A stretch of DNA of 64,000 nucleotides, taken from NCBI RefSeq assembly GCF_014279775.1, contig NZ_CP047961.1, positions 2,108,001-2,172,000 on the forward strand, written 5' to 3'. Position 1 is the stretch's first letter. Each line of letters opens with the position of its first letter. This DNA comes from Synechococcus sp. PROS-9-1. Its GTDB lineage: Bacteria > Cyanobacteriota > Cyanobacteriia > PCC-6307 > Cyanobiaceae. Shown here in pieces: positions 40,548-50,046 of this stretch. The position numbers and the translations under genes are program-made. The notes under the pieces are model-generated. The model had not been told where the DNA came from, did not search any database, and saw only the letters and a program-made list of their open reading frames with translations.

Positions 40548-42323
40548 ATGGCCACCTCAAGCTTGAAGCCATCAGTGACTGCGTCAAGCACCAGTCCGAG
40601 GCTCTCCCTTCAATCGGAAGTGATTGCGGCTGACAGCAGCACGATTCGTTCCCTCGACTGGGAGCGAAGCCGTTTCGATATTGAATTTGGCCTGCGCAAC
40701 GGCACCACTTACAACGCCTTTCTAGTGCGGGGTGACCGCACCGCCCTGATTGACACGAGTCACGCCAAATTTCGCGACACCTGGCTGCCGCTTCTGAAAG
40801 AGCAAGTCGATCCGCAACAGATCGATTACCTGATCGTGAGCCATACCGAACCGGACCACTCAGGACTGATTGGAGACCTGATTGACCTGAACCCTGAGAT
40901 CGAAATTGTTGGATCCAAGGTGGCGATTCAATTCCTCAAAGACCAGGTCCATCGGCCGTTCCGCTCCCGAGCCGTCAAAAGCGGAGAAGAGCTTGATCTC
41001 GGCATCAATCCTGAGAGCGGCGTGCAGCATCGCTTTGAGTTTTTAAGTGCACCCAACCTGCACTGGCCGGACACAATTTTTTCGTTTGATCACGGCAGCG
41101 GAATCCTCTACACCTGCGATGCCTTTGGGCTGCACTACTGCTCAGAAGACGTTTTTGATAGCGATCCTGGCGCGATTGCACCGGATTTCCGCTTCTACTA
41201 CGACTGCTTGATGGGGCCCAATGCCCGCAGCGTGCTTCAAGCCCTTAAGCGTATGGATGGTCTGCCCGAGATCAACACGATCGCGGTAGGTCATGGCCCT
41301 TTGCTTCGCCATCACCTCAGCCACTGGATCAACGATTACCGCGAATGGAGCGGGCAACGCAATAAAGGCGAGAGTTACGCAGCCGTTTGTTATTTGAGTC
41401 AATACGGCTTCTGTGATCGGCTCAGTCAGGCGATCGCCCACGGCATCGGCAAAACCGAGGCCCAGGTTCAACTTGTTGATCTACGTGCCACCGATGCCCA
41501 AGAGCTCACAGCCCTGATCAGCGAAGCCAAGGCCGTGGTGGTTCCCACCTGGCCAGCGAACGCAGATGCTGAGCTGCAAAGCAGCATTGGAACCTTGTTG
41601 GCTGCCTTAAATGGCAAACAGCTGGTGGGCGTTTACGACGCCTTTGGTGGAGATGACGAGCCGATCGATTCCGTGGCCGTACAACTACGCAGCCAAGGAC
41701 AGAAGGAGGCCTTTTCACCCCTGCGCATTCGCCAGCTTCCTTCAGGTGGCGACTATCAGCGCTGCGAAGAATCAGGCACCGACCTAGGCCAACTCTTAAC
41801 GCGCGACAAAACGATCGCAGCAATGAAGAGCTTGGATGGCGATCTCGACAAAGCCCTAGGCCGTCTCAGTGGCGGGCTTTATGTGGTCACGGCCAGCCAA
41901 GGCGACGGTGAAAGCCTGCGCCGTAGCGCGATGGTGGCGAGCTGGGTCAGTCAGGCCAGTTTCAGTCCACCAGGCATCACCGTGGCCGTGGCCAAAGACA
42001 GGGCGATCGAGGCTCTGATGCAGGTTGGCGACAAATTTGTGCTGAATATTCTCCGAGAGGACAACCATCAACAACTTCTCAGGCATTTTCTTAAACGCTT
42101 CCCGCCCGGCGCCGACCGTTTCGCTGGCATCAATGTGCTGGAGGCGGAAGCCGAGGGTGGCCCCGTTCTCGGAGATGCACTGGCCTACCTGGGCTGCCGC
42201 GTGGAACAACGCATGGAAGGCCCCGATCACTGGGTGATCTATGCCGTGGTGGAACAGGGGAACGTGGCCGATGCAAACGCCATGACCGCCGTCCATCACC
42301 GCAAAGTGGGGAATCACTATTAA
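40548..42323 (+). CDS. flv3: flavodiiron protein Flv3
   Basis: Reduces O2 to water with electrons from the photosynthetic chain (Mehler-like reaction), as a heterodimer with Flv1. 591 residues: a metallo-beta-lactamase-like diiron domain (about 30-270) with the full ligand set in SHTEPDHSG, APNLHWPDT, YTCDAFGLH and VGHGP; a flavodoxin domain (about 280-425); and the cyanobacteria-specific NAD(P)H:flavin oxidoreductase module (about 440-591, MVASWVSQASFSPPGITVAVAKDRAIEAL). Intact ligands assign it to the Flv3/Flv2 class; pairing with the Flv1-type gene next door makes Flv3 the better name. Its stop codon shares one base with the flv1 start. Confidence 0.94.
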   Translation: MATSSLKPSVTASSTSPRLSLQSEVIAADSSTIRSLDWERSRFDIEFGLRNGTTYNAFLVRGDRTALIDTSHAKFRDTWLPLLKEQVDPQQIDYLIVSHTEPDHSGLIGDLIDLNPEIEIVGSKVAIQFLKDQVHRPFRSRAVKSGEELDLGINPESGVQHRFEFLSAPNLHWPDTIFSFDHGSGILYTCDAFGLHYCSEDVFDSDPGAIAPDFRFYYDCLMGPNARSVLQALKRMDGLPEINTIAVGHGPLLRHHLSHWINDYREWSGQRNKGESYAAVCYLSQYGFCDRLSQAIAHGIGKTEAQVQLVDLRATDAQELTALISEAKAVVVPTWPANADAELQSSIGTLLAALNGKQLVGVYDAFGGDDEPIDSVAVQLRSQGQKEAFSPLRIRQLPSGGDYQRCEESGTDLGQLLTRDKTIAAMKSLDGDLDKALGRLSGGLYVVTASQGDGESLRRSAMVASWVSQASFSPPGITVAVAKDRAIEALMQVGDKFVLNILREDNHQQLLRHFLKRFPPGADRFAGINVLEAEAEGGPVLGDALAYLGCRVEQRMEGPDHWVIYAVVEQGNVADANAMTAVHHRKVGNHY

Positions 42324-44152
42324 TGGCGACATCCAACCTCGAGGCCCCTGCAGCAGCGACCCGGCAAGTGATCAGCCTGCCCATCGATGAAGGACTCACT
42401 TGCCTGCGGGGGCTGAGTCCCCAACGGCTCCGATTCGAATTGGAATATGCGCTGGAACGGGGCAGCACCGCCAACAGTTTTCTGTTTGATGCCGGCACGG
42501 ATCGCGAAGGTCAGCACCAGGCCGCACTGCTCGTGCATCCTCCCGGCAAGGCTTACGACAAGGCCTTCCTCACGGCTCTTGCTGGTCTCCTTCCAGCCCA
42601 AACCACTGCACTCAAGGTTGTCGTTGGCCACGTCAACCCCAACAGGGTGGCACTACTGCGTGATCTTGCAGGCCTGTATCCCGAGCTCGAACTGATTGCC
42701 TCCAACGCTGGAGCCAAGCTCCTGGGGGAACTCTGGTCACAACGCAAACCTGCAGCGCCAGGACAGGAGAGCGAACAGCCAGCCATCCCCGACCTGCCGC
42801 CCATCCAGGTGATCCGCCAAGAGCAAACCCTGTCTCTCAGTCGTCACCACCAGCTTCAACTCGTTCCCGCTCCCACCCCCCGATGGCCCGGGGGCCTGCT
42901 CGCGTTTGAAGAGTCCATCGGACTTCTGATGAGCGGCAAGCTGTTTTCGGCGCACATCTGCACTCATGAATGGGCTGAGTCCGGACGCAGTGCAACGGAA
43001 GAAGAGCGGCGTCACTTTTATGACTGCCTGATGGCACCGATGGCGGGCCAAGTGGACTCGCTTGTGGAGCGTCTGGAAGAGCTGGACATCACCACGGTGG
43101 CGCCCGGCCACGGTCCAGCCATCGACACCAGCTGGCGCAGTTTGTTCAATGACTACCGCCGCTGGGGAGAAAGCCAACAGCAAGCCAGCTTGTCTGTTGC
43201 ACTGCTCTTTGCCAGTGCTTACGGAAACACGGCTGCCATTGCTGATGCCTTAGCTCAAGGTGTTGGTCGTACTGGGATTCGCATTACCAGCCTCAATTGT
43301 GAATTCACACCTCCTGACGAACTCATCAACACGATCAACCAAGCAGACGGCATTTTGATCGGCTCACCAACGCTTGGTGGCCATGCGCCAACGCCAATCG
43401 TCTCGGCTTTGGGGACGCTTCTTGCCGAAGGAGACCGCAGTAAACCCGTGGGCGTGTTTGGCAGCTTTGGCTGGAGCGGTGAAGCCATCGACCTGCTGGA
43501 GAACAAGCTTCGAGACGGCGGATTTCACTTTGCGTTCGAGCCGATCCGAGTGAAATTCAGCCCCGATGCAGCGATGATTCAAACCCTCGAAGAAACCGGC
43601 ACCCGATTTGGTCGCGAGTTGCATCGAGAGCAACGCAAACAGCAACGTCGCAGCGGCGGTGGACTCAGTGAAAGCCGCAGTGACCCTGCCGTGCTGGCCC
43701 TGGGTCGGGTCGTGGGATCTCTCTGCGTTCTCACCGCCCGAAAGGGTGAGCTCTCCGGCGCCATGATTGCAAGCTGGGTCACCCAAGCCAGTTTCACTCC
43801 TCCGGGATTCACCGTGGCAGTCGCCAAGGATCGAGCCGTTGAGGCCCTCCTGCATATCGGCGATTGCTTCGCCTTGAACGTGCTCGCCGAAGGGCGCGAG
43901 AGCGGGCCCATGAAGCAATTCCTCCAACCGTTTGAGCCGGGAGCTGATCGCTTTGCCGGCCTGGAATTGAAGGCCACTCCAAGTGAACAGCCCTTACTCC
44001 CAGACGCCTTGGCGTGGATGGAAGCAACGGTGAAGCAACGCATGGAATGCGGGGATCACTGGCTGATTTACGCCGAGGTCTCCCATGGAGGCGTGCTCGA
44101 TTCCGAAGGCGGTACCGCAGTGCATCAGCGCCGCAGTGGCGCGAATTACTAA
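42323..44152 (+). CDS. flv1: flavodiiron protein Flv1
   Basis: Partner of Flv3 in light-driven O2 photoreduction. The same three modules are present in 609 residues, but the diiron ligands are mostly replaced: GHVNPNRVA stands for HTEPDHSG, APTPRWPGG for the His loop and MSGKLFSAH for the Asp loop, with only APGHGP retained. Such substitution is the hallmark of Flv1/Flv4. The flavodoxin domain (SVALLFASAYGNTAAIADALAQGV) and reductase module (MIASWVTQASFTPPGFTVAVAKDRAVEAL) are intact. TAATG overlap with flv3 implies coupled translation. Confidence 0.94.
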   Translation: MATSNLEAPAAATRQVISLPIDEGLTCLRGLSPQRLRFELEYALERGSTANSFLFDAGTDREGQHQAALLVHPPGKAYDKAFLTALAGLLPAQTTALKVVVGHVNPNRVALLRDLAGLYPELELIASNAGAKLLGELWSQRKPAAPGQESEQPAIPDLPPIQVIRQEQTLSLSRHHQLQLVPAPTPRWPGGLLAFEESIGLLMSGKLFSAHICTHEWAESGRSATEEERRHFYDCLMAPMAGQVDSLVERLEELDITTVAPGHGPAIDTSWRSLFNDYRRWGESQQQASLSVALLFASAYGNTAAIADALAQGVGRTGIRITSLNCEFTPPDELINTINQADGILIGSPTLGGHAPTPIVSALGTLLAEGDRSKPVGVFGSFGWSGEAIDLLENKLRDGGFHFAFEPIRVKFSPDAAMIQTLEETGTRFGRELHREQRKQQRRSGGGLSESRSDPAVLALGRVVGSLCVLTARKGELSGAMIASWVTQASFTPPGFTVAVAKDRAVEALLHIGDCFALNVLAEGRESGPMKQFLQPFEPGADRFAGLELKATPSEQPLLPDALAWMEATVKQRMECGDHWLIYAEVSHGGVLDSEGGTAVHQRRSGANY

Positions 44153-44181
44153 CGGACTGCACCAATCAACCCCATCGACCC

Positions 44182-44218
44182 CTAGCGCTAACTCATAGCG
44201 AGTATGAGATAGCGCTAG
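44182..44218. promoter_or_regulatory. 37-bp dyad (candidate operator) upstream of rubrerythrin
   Basis: Arms 44182-44197 and 44203-44218 pair at 15 of 16 positions around a 5-nt centre; the only mismatch is 44191/44209. Each outer arm contains TAGCGCTA, itself an 8-bp palindrome, and the inner arms are CTCATA/TATGAG. It ends 25 bp before the rubrerythrin ATG and 29 bp after the flv1 stop. No T run follows, so a protein-binding operator is more likely than a terminator. I do not match it to a known regulator box. Confidence 0.75.
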
Positions 44219-44243
44219 TATCAAATGATCGACCAAGGAGCCA

Positions 44244-44957
44244 ATGGATCTTTCCAAGCCGTACACCCAGGCCAACATCGAAGCTGCCTTTGGCGGCGAA
44301 AGCATGGCCAATCGCAAATACCTGTTCTTTGCCGATGTCGCCAAGAAACTCGGTCGCACCGATCTCGCCAAGCTCTTCCGCGACACCGCCGCCCAAGAAA
44401 CAGAGCACGCGTTTGCTCACTTCCGCCTGCTCCATCCGGAGCTCGTGTTCAGCGACCCCAGTGCACTCAGCGACGACGACAAACAGGCCTTGCTCACGCG
44501 CTGCCTTGAGCTTGCCATCGAAGGCGAAACCTACGAATACACCACCATGTATCCGGAGTTTGCTGAGCAAGCCCGCAACGATCGCGATCACGGAGCTGAA
44601 GCTGAGTTCAACGAACAGACCAGCGAATCCAAAGATCACGCGGGCATCTTTAAAACAGCTGCCAAGAACTTCGGCCTACTCACGCCCATCGAACAGCACC
44701 ATGCCGAGTCGTATGGCGTTGCCCTTGAAGCACTTCAAGGCAAGGGTCAAGCGGGACAGGCCGATGAGCCGGTAGCCGGCAAATGGATCTGCAAGGTGTG
44801 CTCGATGATTTATGACCCTGCTGAGGGCGATCCCGACTCCGGAATTGAGCCAGGCACACCTTTCGAAGCGATTCCAGATGATTGGTCCTGCCCCATTTGC
44901 GGTGTTCGTAAAGCCAGCTTTGTGCCCTATCGAGAAGCGGAATTGAAGTCGGCCTAA
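44244..44957 (+). CDS. rbr: rubrerythrin with C-terminal rubredoxin domain
   Basis: A peroxide-scavenging diiron protein, 237 residues. The ferritin-like part (about 1-165) holds the metal Glu/His motifs [46 protein letters not shown] and [11 protein letters not shown] rubredoxin domain follows at about 178-228 with both knuckles, [38 protein letters not shown], giving its own Fe(Cys)4 electron relay. An AAGGAG ribosome-binding site lies at 44235-44240. It follows flv1 by 91 bp, with a large dyad in the gap suggesting separate control. Confidence 0.95.
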   Translation: MDLSKPYTQANIEAAFGGESMANRKYLFFADVAKKLGRTDLAKLFRDTAAQETEHAFAHFRLLHPELVFSDPSALSDDDKQALLTRCLELAIEGETYEYTTMYPEFAEQARNDRDHGAEAEFNEQTSESKDHAGIFKTAAKNFGLLTPIEQHHAESYGVALEALQGKGQAGQADEPVAGKWICKVCSMIYDPAEGDPDSGIEPGTPFEAIPDDWSCPICGVRKASFVPYREAELKSA

Positions 44958-44963
44958 CGCTCG

Positions 44964-45008
44964 CCCGAGGTCCGTCAACGGGTAGTCCACCCGTGGCGGC
45001 ACCTCGGG
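44964..45008 (+). other. long stem-loop after rubrerythrin
   Basis: A nested inverted repeat: outer 8-bp stem (44964-44971 with 45001-45008) and inner 6-bp stem (44978-44983 with 44989-44994) closing a 5-nt loop. It starts 6 bp after the stop codon and lacks a T run; probably a mRNA 3'-end structure or Rho-independent terminator of atypical type. Confidence 0.6.
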
Positions 45009-45118
45009 ATCAATCGTTCGCACCACCTATCCAGCGGCAGCGAGCTCAGCAGAAACGGGCAGGTCTGCGACGGCAGCCATGACAAGGATGCAGAGACATC
45101 AGGCAAAATTCAGCGGGC

Positions 45119-45661
45119 ATGGTGGAAATTCTGGGCATGAACAGAGCAAACACGCGCGATGTGTTGGTGATCACCGCAAGCAATGGCGAAAACCTCAAGC
45201 TGGCCCAGCGCTTCGTTGAGACAGCAGGGACCCTGGGCCAATCAGCCCACCTGCTCGATCTCACGACCATCGATCTGCCCTTGTTCACCCCCAGGGCTCA
45301 AACGCAAGGAACGCCGGAGGCGCTCGCCCCACTCGAGGCTCAGCTGATGGCCTCTCCCCGTTGGGTGATCTGCGCACCCGAATACAACGGCTCGATTCCA
45401 CCCTGCCTCACCAATGCCATTGCCTGGCTGTCTGTACAAGGCGACGACTTCCGGACGCTCTTCAATGGTCGGCCGATCGCAATCGCCACCTTCTCAGGAG
45501 GCGGAGGTATGGAACTCCTTTTGTCTCTTCGCATCCAGCTCACGCACCTCGGTGCTGAAGTGGTGGGTCGTCAATTACTCAGCAATCACTCCAAACCAGC
45601 CAAAGACGAGAGCATCCAGGACCTGCTGCAACGTTTAGGACAAAAACAACCGATTCAATGA
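45119..45661 (+). CDS. NADPH-dependent FMN reductase family protein
   Basis: A flavodoxin-like oxidoreductase of 180 residues. VLVITASNGENLKLAQRFVETAGTLG is the FMN phosphate-binding region, and WVICAPEYNGSIPPCLTNAIAWLS is the signature that contacts the flavin in the NADPH_dep_FMN_red family (azo/quinone/chromate reductases). It lies downstream of the flavodiiron and rubrerythrin genes and may act in redox defence, but that is inferred from position. ATG 45137 (MNRANTRDVL) is an alternative start. Confidence 0.9.
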   Translation: MVEILGMNRANTRDVLVITASNGENLKLAQRFVETAGTLGQSAHLLDLTTIDLPLFTPRAQTQGTPEALAPLEAQLMASPRWVICAPEYNGSIPPCLTNAIAWLSVQGDDFRTLFNGRPIAIATFSGGGGMELLLSLRIQLTHLGAEVVGRQLLSNHSKPAKDESIQDLLQRLGQKQPIQ

Positions 45662-46048
45662 CTCCGCCCACACGGCACGATCTCAATCTCGGGCGACACC
45701 GCAGCGTCCCAATCAGATCTTTCTAGCGGCGGATGGGCTTGAATTTCATGCAAGTCAAGCAGGCAGACATCAAAACCATGCCTCGAACGATCAAACAGAC
45801 TCACTCCTGCTTGGGTTGAGCTAAACGAGTGATTATTAATACAACAAGCTCAAAGCCTTTGTTGTAACAAATGCCATCAAAATGAATTTCATTCAACGCT
45901 TAACAGGCCAGATATCTGACCGAGCCATCAAAAACATTCAAACACTGACAATTAAAAAGCGAAACCTAAAGAAAACAAGCTGATGGCACTTAAACCTGCT
46001 TTTTTGCCTTGAAATAACTCACATAACCACCCATTAACCCCAGCATCC
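45662..46048. other. 387-bp AT-rich intergenic region
   Basis: Lower in G+C than the surroundings. It contains a possible 33-codon ORF (45882-45983) with a basic C-terminus, and a palindrome CAGATATCTG near 45910. No terminator with a T run directly after a stem was found; a possible sRNA cannot be judged from sequence alone. Confidence 0.45.
45882..45983 (+). CDS. possible 33-residue small protein
   Basis: ATG to TGA frame encoding MNFIQRLTGQISDRAIKNIQ followed by a Lys/Arg-rich tail. The N-terminal half could form an amphipathic helix. There is no clear ribosome-binding site and no family match, so it could be chance in AT-rich DNA. Confidence 0.25.
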   Translation: MNFIQRLTGQISDRAIKNIQTLTIKKRNLKKTS

Positions 46049-46255
46049 ATGGGATTTCTTGGCGAGCCGCAATTCGCTGTGCGCTACCGCGGATTCATTC
46101 TTTTGCAACAGCCGAATCAGAGCTGGTTGGTTCGGCCAGAACGGAGTCCCATGCAGCTTCTTCCATTTAGGACAACGATTTGTTCACTTGAAGATGCAAA
46201 ATCACTCGTGGACTGGAAGCTCAGAACCAGCCCAGACTTAATAGAAGTTGCCTAA
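46049..46255 (+). CDS. small conserved-looking hypothetical protein
   Basis: 68 residues starting with ATG: MGFLGEPQFAVRYRGFILLQQPNQSWLVRPERSPMQLLPFRTTICSLEDAKSLVDWKL. The sequence has the balance of a small folded domain (alternating strands followed by a helix) and no membrane span. It is the only substantial frame in this stretch. Function unknown; convergent with the next small gene. Confidence 0.6.
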   Translation: MGFLGEPQFAVRYRGFILLQQPNQSWLVRPERSPMQLLPFRTTICSLEDAKSLVDWKLRTSPDLIEVA

Positions 46256-46267
46256 TTAAAAACTGTT

Positions 46268-46537
46268 TTAAGCCGCTTGTGGAGGCGTGGGTGATCCATG
46301 AGGCTGCAATGGCAACACCAAGGTTGCCCAACGTTCTGGACGCTGGGGGCGTTCACGACGGGGACGACGCACTCCAAAAGGAACGCGCACCACGTTGGTG
46401 CCCTCAATAGCAAGCGTATGCCCCCTGCCCAACGCTGCCTGCAGGCACTCGGGGAGATCAGGCAGCTGAAGAGAATCGCCTGATGCAGTTGGAGTTACCG
46501 CTCCTTGACCATGAATGTTGGAAATGTCGCTGCTCAT
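46268..46537 (-). CDS. small hypothetical protein
   Basis: 89 residues from ATG 46537 with a Ser/Gly-rich start (MSSDISNIHGQGAVTPTASGDSLQ), a leucine-rich middle (LPDLPECLQAALGRGHTLAIEGTNVVRVPFGV) and an Arg/Pro-rich block (RRPRRERPQRPERWATLVLPL). No known domain and no membrane span. It ends 12 bp from the convergent small gene and starts 94 bp from the gcvP stop. Confidence 0.5.
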   Translation of the reverse strand: MSSDISNIHGQGAVTPTASGDSLQLPDLPECLQAALGRGHTLAIEGTNVVRVPFGVRRPRRERPQRPERWATLVLPLQPHGSPTPPQAA

Positions 46538-46631
46538 GTTGTCTCCTAGGACGGAGCAATTGCCGATCAGTGTGCAAACAGGTCAGCATGCGTGATTGAA
46601 ATCGAAACGTTTATTTCCGATTTCCGTGAAG

Positions 46632-49625
46632 TTAACGCATTGCAACGGGTTCTGCCATCTCTTCAACGCTTGGACAGGTGCAAATCAAATTGCGATCGCC
46701 AAAGGCATTGTCGATGCGTGCCACTGAAGGCCAAAACTTGTTGCTGACTTGTTCAGGAAGCGGAAATGCAGCCTGCTGCCGGCTGTAGGGACGGTCCCAG
46801 TTGTCCGCTGTGACCGCAGCCAAGGTGTGCGGTGCACGGCGCAGAGGGTTGTTCTCCCGATCACTGGATCCATCTTCGATCGCAGCGGCTTCAGCACGGA
46901 TCGCAATCATCGCGTCACAGAACCGATCCAGCTCTTCCAAGCTCTCGCTCTCCGTGGGTTCCACCATCACCGTGCCGGCCACAGGCCAACTCACCGTTGG
47001 GGCATGAAAGCCAAAGTCCATCAAGCGTTTGGCCAGATCATCCACTTCCAATCCGGCGGTTCGCTTCAGGCTCCGCAGATCAAGGATGCATTCATGGGCC
47101 ACCAGCCCACTCTCCCCTCGAAACAGCACTGGGTAGTGCGCATCCAAGCGACTCGCTAAGTAGTTGGCGGAGAGGAGGGCGATCGCCGTGGCCTGACGCA
47201 GTCCAAAAGGACCCATCAAACGCAAATACATCCAGCTGATTGGCAAGATGCCTGCACTTCCCCAAGGGGCAGCAGACACAGCCTGGATGGCCTGCTCTCC
47301 ACCACAGGCCATCAGGGGATGTCCGGGTAAAAACGGCAGCAGATGAGCTGCCACCCCAATCGGACCGACCCCTGGCCCACCTCCACCGTGAGGGATGCAG
47401 AAGGTCTTGTGCAAATTCAGATGGCAGACATCAGCCCCAAAGGAGCCAGGCCTGCAAAGCCCAACCTGCGCATTCAAATTGGCTCCATCGAGATACACCT
47501 GCCCTCCATGCTCATGAACGAGCGCACAGATTTCACGAATACGAACCTCAAACACTCCGTGCGTTGAGGGATAGGTCACCATCAAGGCCGCGAGCGATGC
47601 ACTGTGCTGCTCTGCTTTAGAGCGCAGATCCTCCACATCCACATTGCCCTCGTCATCGCAGGCCACCGCCACCACACGCATGCCCGCCATCACGGCGCTG
47701 GCTGGATTGGTGCCGTGGGCACTCGTTGGGATCAAGCAAACATTTCTAGAAGCCTCGCCACGGGAGCGATGCCAGGCACGAATCACGAGCAGCCCTGCGT
47801 ATTCGCCCTGCGATCCGGCATTGGGCTGGAGCGACACACCGGCAAACCCGGTGAGTGCCGCCAACCAGGTTGCGAGGTCCTGAACCATCCGCTGGGAACC
47901 CTGCTGCTGATCCAAAGGAGCGAAGGGATGCATCGCCGCAAACTCCCGCCAACTCACAGGCACAAGCTCTGAAGCCGCATTGAGCTTCATGGTGCAACTC
48001 CCTAGGGGAATCATTCCATGCACCAAGGACAGATCCTTACTCACCAATCGCTGGATGTAGCGCATCAGCTCGGTTTCACTGTGGTAGCGGTGAAAGACCG
48101 ACTGTTGAAGCCAGGGCGCTTGGCGACAGGGAACACCACTCAAATGAGCGTCAGTGCTCTGCTCACCGAGATCCGTTGGGACAGGAGCCTCCACCGCTTG
48201 CGCCAAAACCGCGATGAGACGCTTGATCTCGTCGGAATCCGAGAGTTCATCCAGGCTGATTCCAAATCCCTGAGCCGTCTCCACTGAGGCTCCATCTGGC
48301 AAGACACGGAGATTGATGCCTTCGAGTGCTGCCAGGCGATGCACCTGCGGAGCCATCGATCCATAAACATCAAAACTGTCAAAGCGAGGCTTCGCCTCAA
48401 GCGAATAGCCCAACTGACGCACCGCCTCCTCGAGCTGAAGCCGAAGGGCCACAAGCCTGTGCGCCATCGCCTCCAGCCCTTTAGGGCCGTGATGGATGGC
48501 ATAAAACGAGGCCATCACAGCGAGCAGCACTTGGGCCGTACAAATATTGCTCGTGGCTTTGTCGCGTCGGATGTGCTGCTCGCGGGTCTGCAAGGCCAAC
48601 CGAAACGCTGGCTGGCCATCCGCATCTCGAGACTGGCCGACAATCCGGCCAGGCACCTGGCGGCGAAACGCATCGCGGGTGGCAAAGAAGGCGGCATGGG
48701 GGCCGCCACCGCCCATCGGCACACCAAAACGCTGGGTGCTGCCAACAGCGATGTCGGCACCGAGCTCACCAACCGGAGCAAGCAACACCTGGGCAAGGGG
48801 GTCGACCGCCACCGTGACAAGGGCAGCGCTGTCATGGGCAGAAGCGATGCAGGCGGACGGATCCCAAAGCCGCCCACAACGGCCTGGCAGTTGGAGCAAA
48901 ACCCCAAAGACATCGTCACCCCAGCGGAACGCCTCGGGCTCCGCCACATCCAGCTCCACCCCAATGGGTAGGGCCCTGGTTTGCAACACGGCCAATGTCT
49001 GGGGCAACACAGCTGCGTCCACCAAAAAGCGCTTGGCCTCTGGCCGGCGACAGGTGGCCAAGCTCAGGCCCATCGCTTCTGCTGCGGCAGTGCCTTCATC
49101 GAGCAGTGAAGCGTTGGCGATTGGTAAGCCAGTGAGCTCGCTGATCAGGGTCTGAAAATTGAACAACGCTTCCAGGCGGCCCTGCGCAATCTCAGCTTGA
49201 TAAGGCGTGTAGGCCGTGTACCAAGAGGGGTTTTCCAGCACCTGACGCTGAATGACCGCTGGCGTCACGGTGTCGTAGTAGCCAAGACCAATCAGCGATC
49301 GCCTCACCTGATTGGCGTCAGCCAAGCCACGCAGCTCCGCCAGAGCACTGGCTTCGGTGCAGCCACGGGGAAGGTCCTCAACAGGAGGAAGTGCATCAAA
49401 AATATTGGCCGGAACAACCGCACGCAAAAAAGAATCGAGATCCTCAAATCCCAGCGCCTTCAACATCCGTTGTTGCGCCTGATCTCCGGGTCCGATATGC
49501 CGGCCTACGAACGGAGACAGTGTCTGAGCCACCGACGCGTCAGACACACGCTGTTCAAGCAAGGTCAAAAGGTCGGGTGCGGGGAGAGTGACTGTAAGGA
49601 AGTCCCCGCCGCATTGACGGGCCAA
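46632..49625 (-). CDS. gcvP: glycine dehydrogenase (aminomethyl-transferring), P protein
   Basis: Decarboxylates glycine and passes the aminomethyl group to lipoylated GcvH; in cyanobacteria this handles photorespiratory glycine. 997 residues with [21 protein letters not shown] near the start, [38 protein letters not shown] and the PLP lysine in [25 protein letters not shown] (about residue 740). No ATG lies before the conserved start; TTG 49625 is used, 11 bp after the gcvH stop. The gcvT gene is not in the window. Confidence 0.96.
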   Translation of the reverse strand: MARQCGGDFLTVTLPAPDLLTLLEQRVSDASVAQTLSPFVGRHIGPGDQAQQRMLKALGFEDLDSFLRAVVPANIFDALPPVEDLPRGCTEASALAELRGLADANQVRRSLIGLGYYDTVTPAVIQRQVLENPSWYTAYTPYQAEIAQGRLEALFNFQTLISELTGLPIANASLLDEGTAAAEAMGLSLATCRRPEAKRFLVDAAVLPQTLAVLQTRALPIGVELDVAEPEAFRWGDDVFGVLLQLPGRCGRLWDPSACIASAHDSAALVTVAVDPLAQVLLAPVGELGADIAVGSTQRFGVPMGGGGPHAAFFATRDAFRRQVPGRIVGQSRDADGQPAFRLALQTREQHIRRDKATSNICTAQVLLAVMASFYAIHHGPKGLEAMAHRLVALRLQLEEAVRQLGYSLEAKPRFDSFDVYGSMAPQVHRLAALEGINLRVLPDGASVETAQGFGISLDELSDSDEIKRLIAVLAQAVEAPVPTDLGEQSTDAHLSGVPCRQAPWLQQSVFHRYHSETELMRYIQRLVSKDLSLVHGMIPLGSCTMKLNAASELVPVSWREFAAMHPFAPLDQQQGSQRMVQDLATWLAALTGFAGVSLQPNAGSQGEYAGLLVIRAWHRSRGEASRNVCLIPTSAHGTNPASAVMAGMRVVAVACDDEGNVDVEDLRSKAEQHSASLAALMVTYPSTHGVFEVRIREICALVHEHGGQVYLDGANLNAQVGLCRPGSFGADVCHLNLHKTFCIPHGGGGPGVGPIGVAAHLLPFLPGHPLMACGGEQAIQAVSAAPWGSAGILPISWMYLRLMGPFGLRQATAIALLSANYLASRLDAHYPVLFRGESGLVAHECILDLRSLKRTAGLEVDDLAKRLMDFGFHAPTVSWPVAGTVMVEPTESESLEELDRFCDAMIAIRAEAAAIEDGSSDRENNPLRRAPHTLAAVTADNWDRPYSRQQAAFPLPEQVSNKFWPSVARIDNAFGDRNLICTCPSVEEMAEPVAMR

Positions 49626-49636
49626 TCAAGCTTCGG

Positions 49637-50026
49637 TTAGGCAGCCGCCACCTTGGCGGAGTAGGTCGCTGAATCCATCAATTCCTCAATCTGGGATGGC
49701 TCTGAAGGGCGAATCAACAAGAGCCAACCCTCCCCGTGAGGATCGTTCTGAAGCTCCTCAGGATTGGCCAACACCGCTTCATTGCGCTGAACCACTTCAC
49801 CCGTAATCGGCGCGTACATCTCCTCAACGGCCTTCACCGATTCCACGGTTCCAAAGCTGGTTCCGCGGCTGAGCGCAGACCCCAGCTCAGGCAAATCCAC
49901 AAACACAATGTCTCCGAGCTGATCCACGGCATAGGCGCTTAGGCCAACCCGCACGAACTCCGCTTCCTGCCGGACATATTCATGACTGTCGGCGAACCGA
50001 AACTGGTCGGGAAAGTCAAAGGCCAT
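49637..50026 (-). CDS. gcvH: glycine cleavage system H protein
   Basis: The lipoyl carrier between the P, T and L proteins. 129 residues with HEYVR at the start, GLSAYAVDQLGDIVFVDLPELG and the lipoylated lysine in GTVESVKAVEEMYAPITGEV (about residue 65). It lies 20 bp after the upstream PLP lyase gene and 11 bp before gcvP, so the three form a transcription unit. Confidence 0.97.
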   Translation of the reverse strand: MAFDFPDQFRFADSHEYVRQEAEFVRVGLSAYAVDQLGDIVFVDLPELGSALSRGTSFGTVESVKAVEEMYAPITGEVVQRNEAVLANPEELQNDPHGEGWLLLIRPSEPSQIEELMDSATYSAKVAAA

Positions 50027-50046
50027 CGGGCCAGGAGATGCGGTTG

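Noticed and set aside
44964-45008. Nested hairpin after rubrerythrin as a tRNA or riboswitch
   Set aside because: Only two stacked stems, no cloverleaf and no known aptamer motif; a simple mRNA 3' structure explains it.
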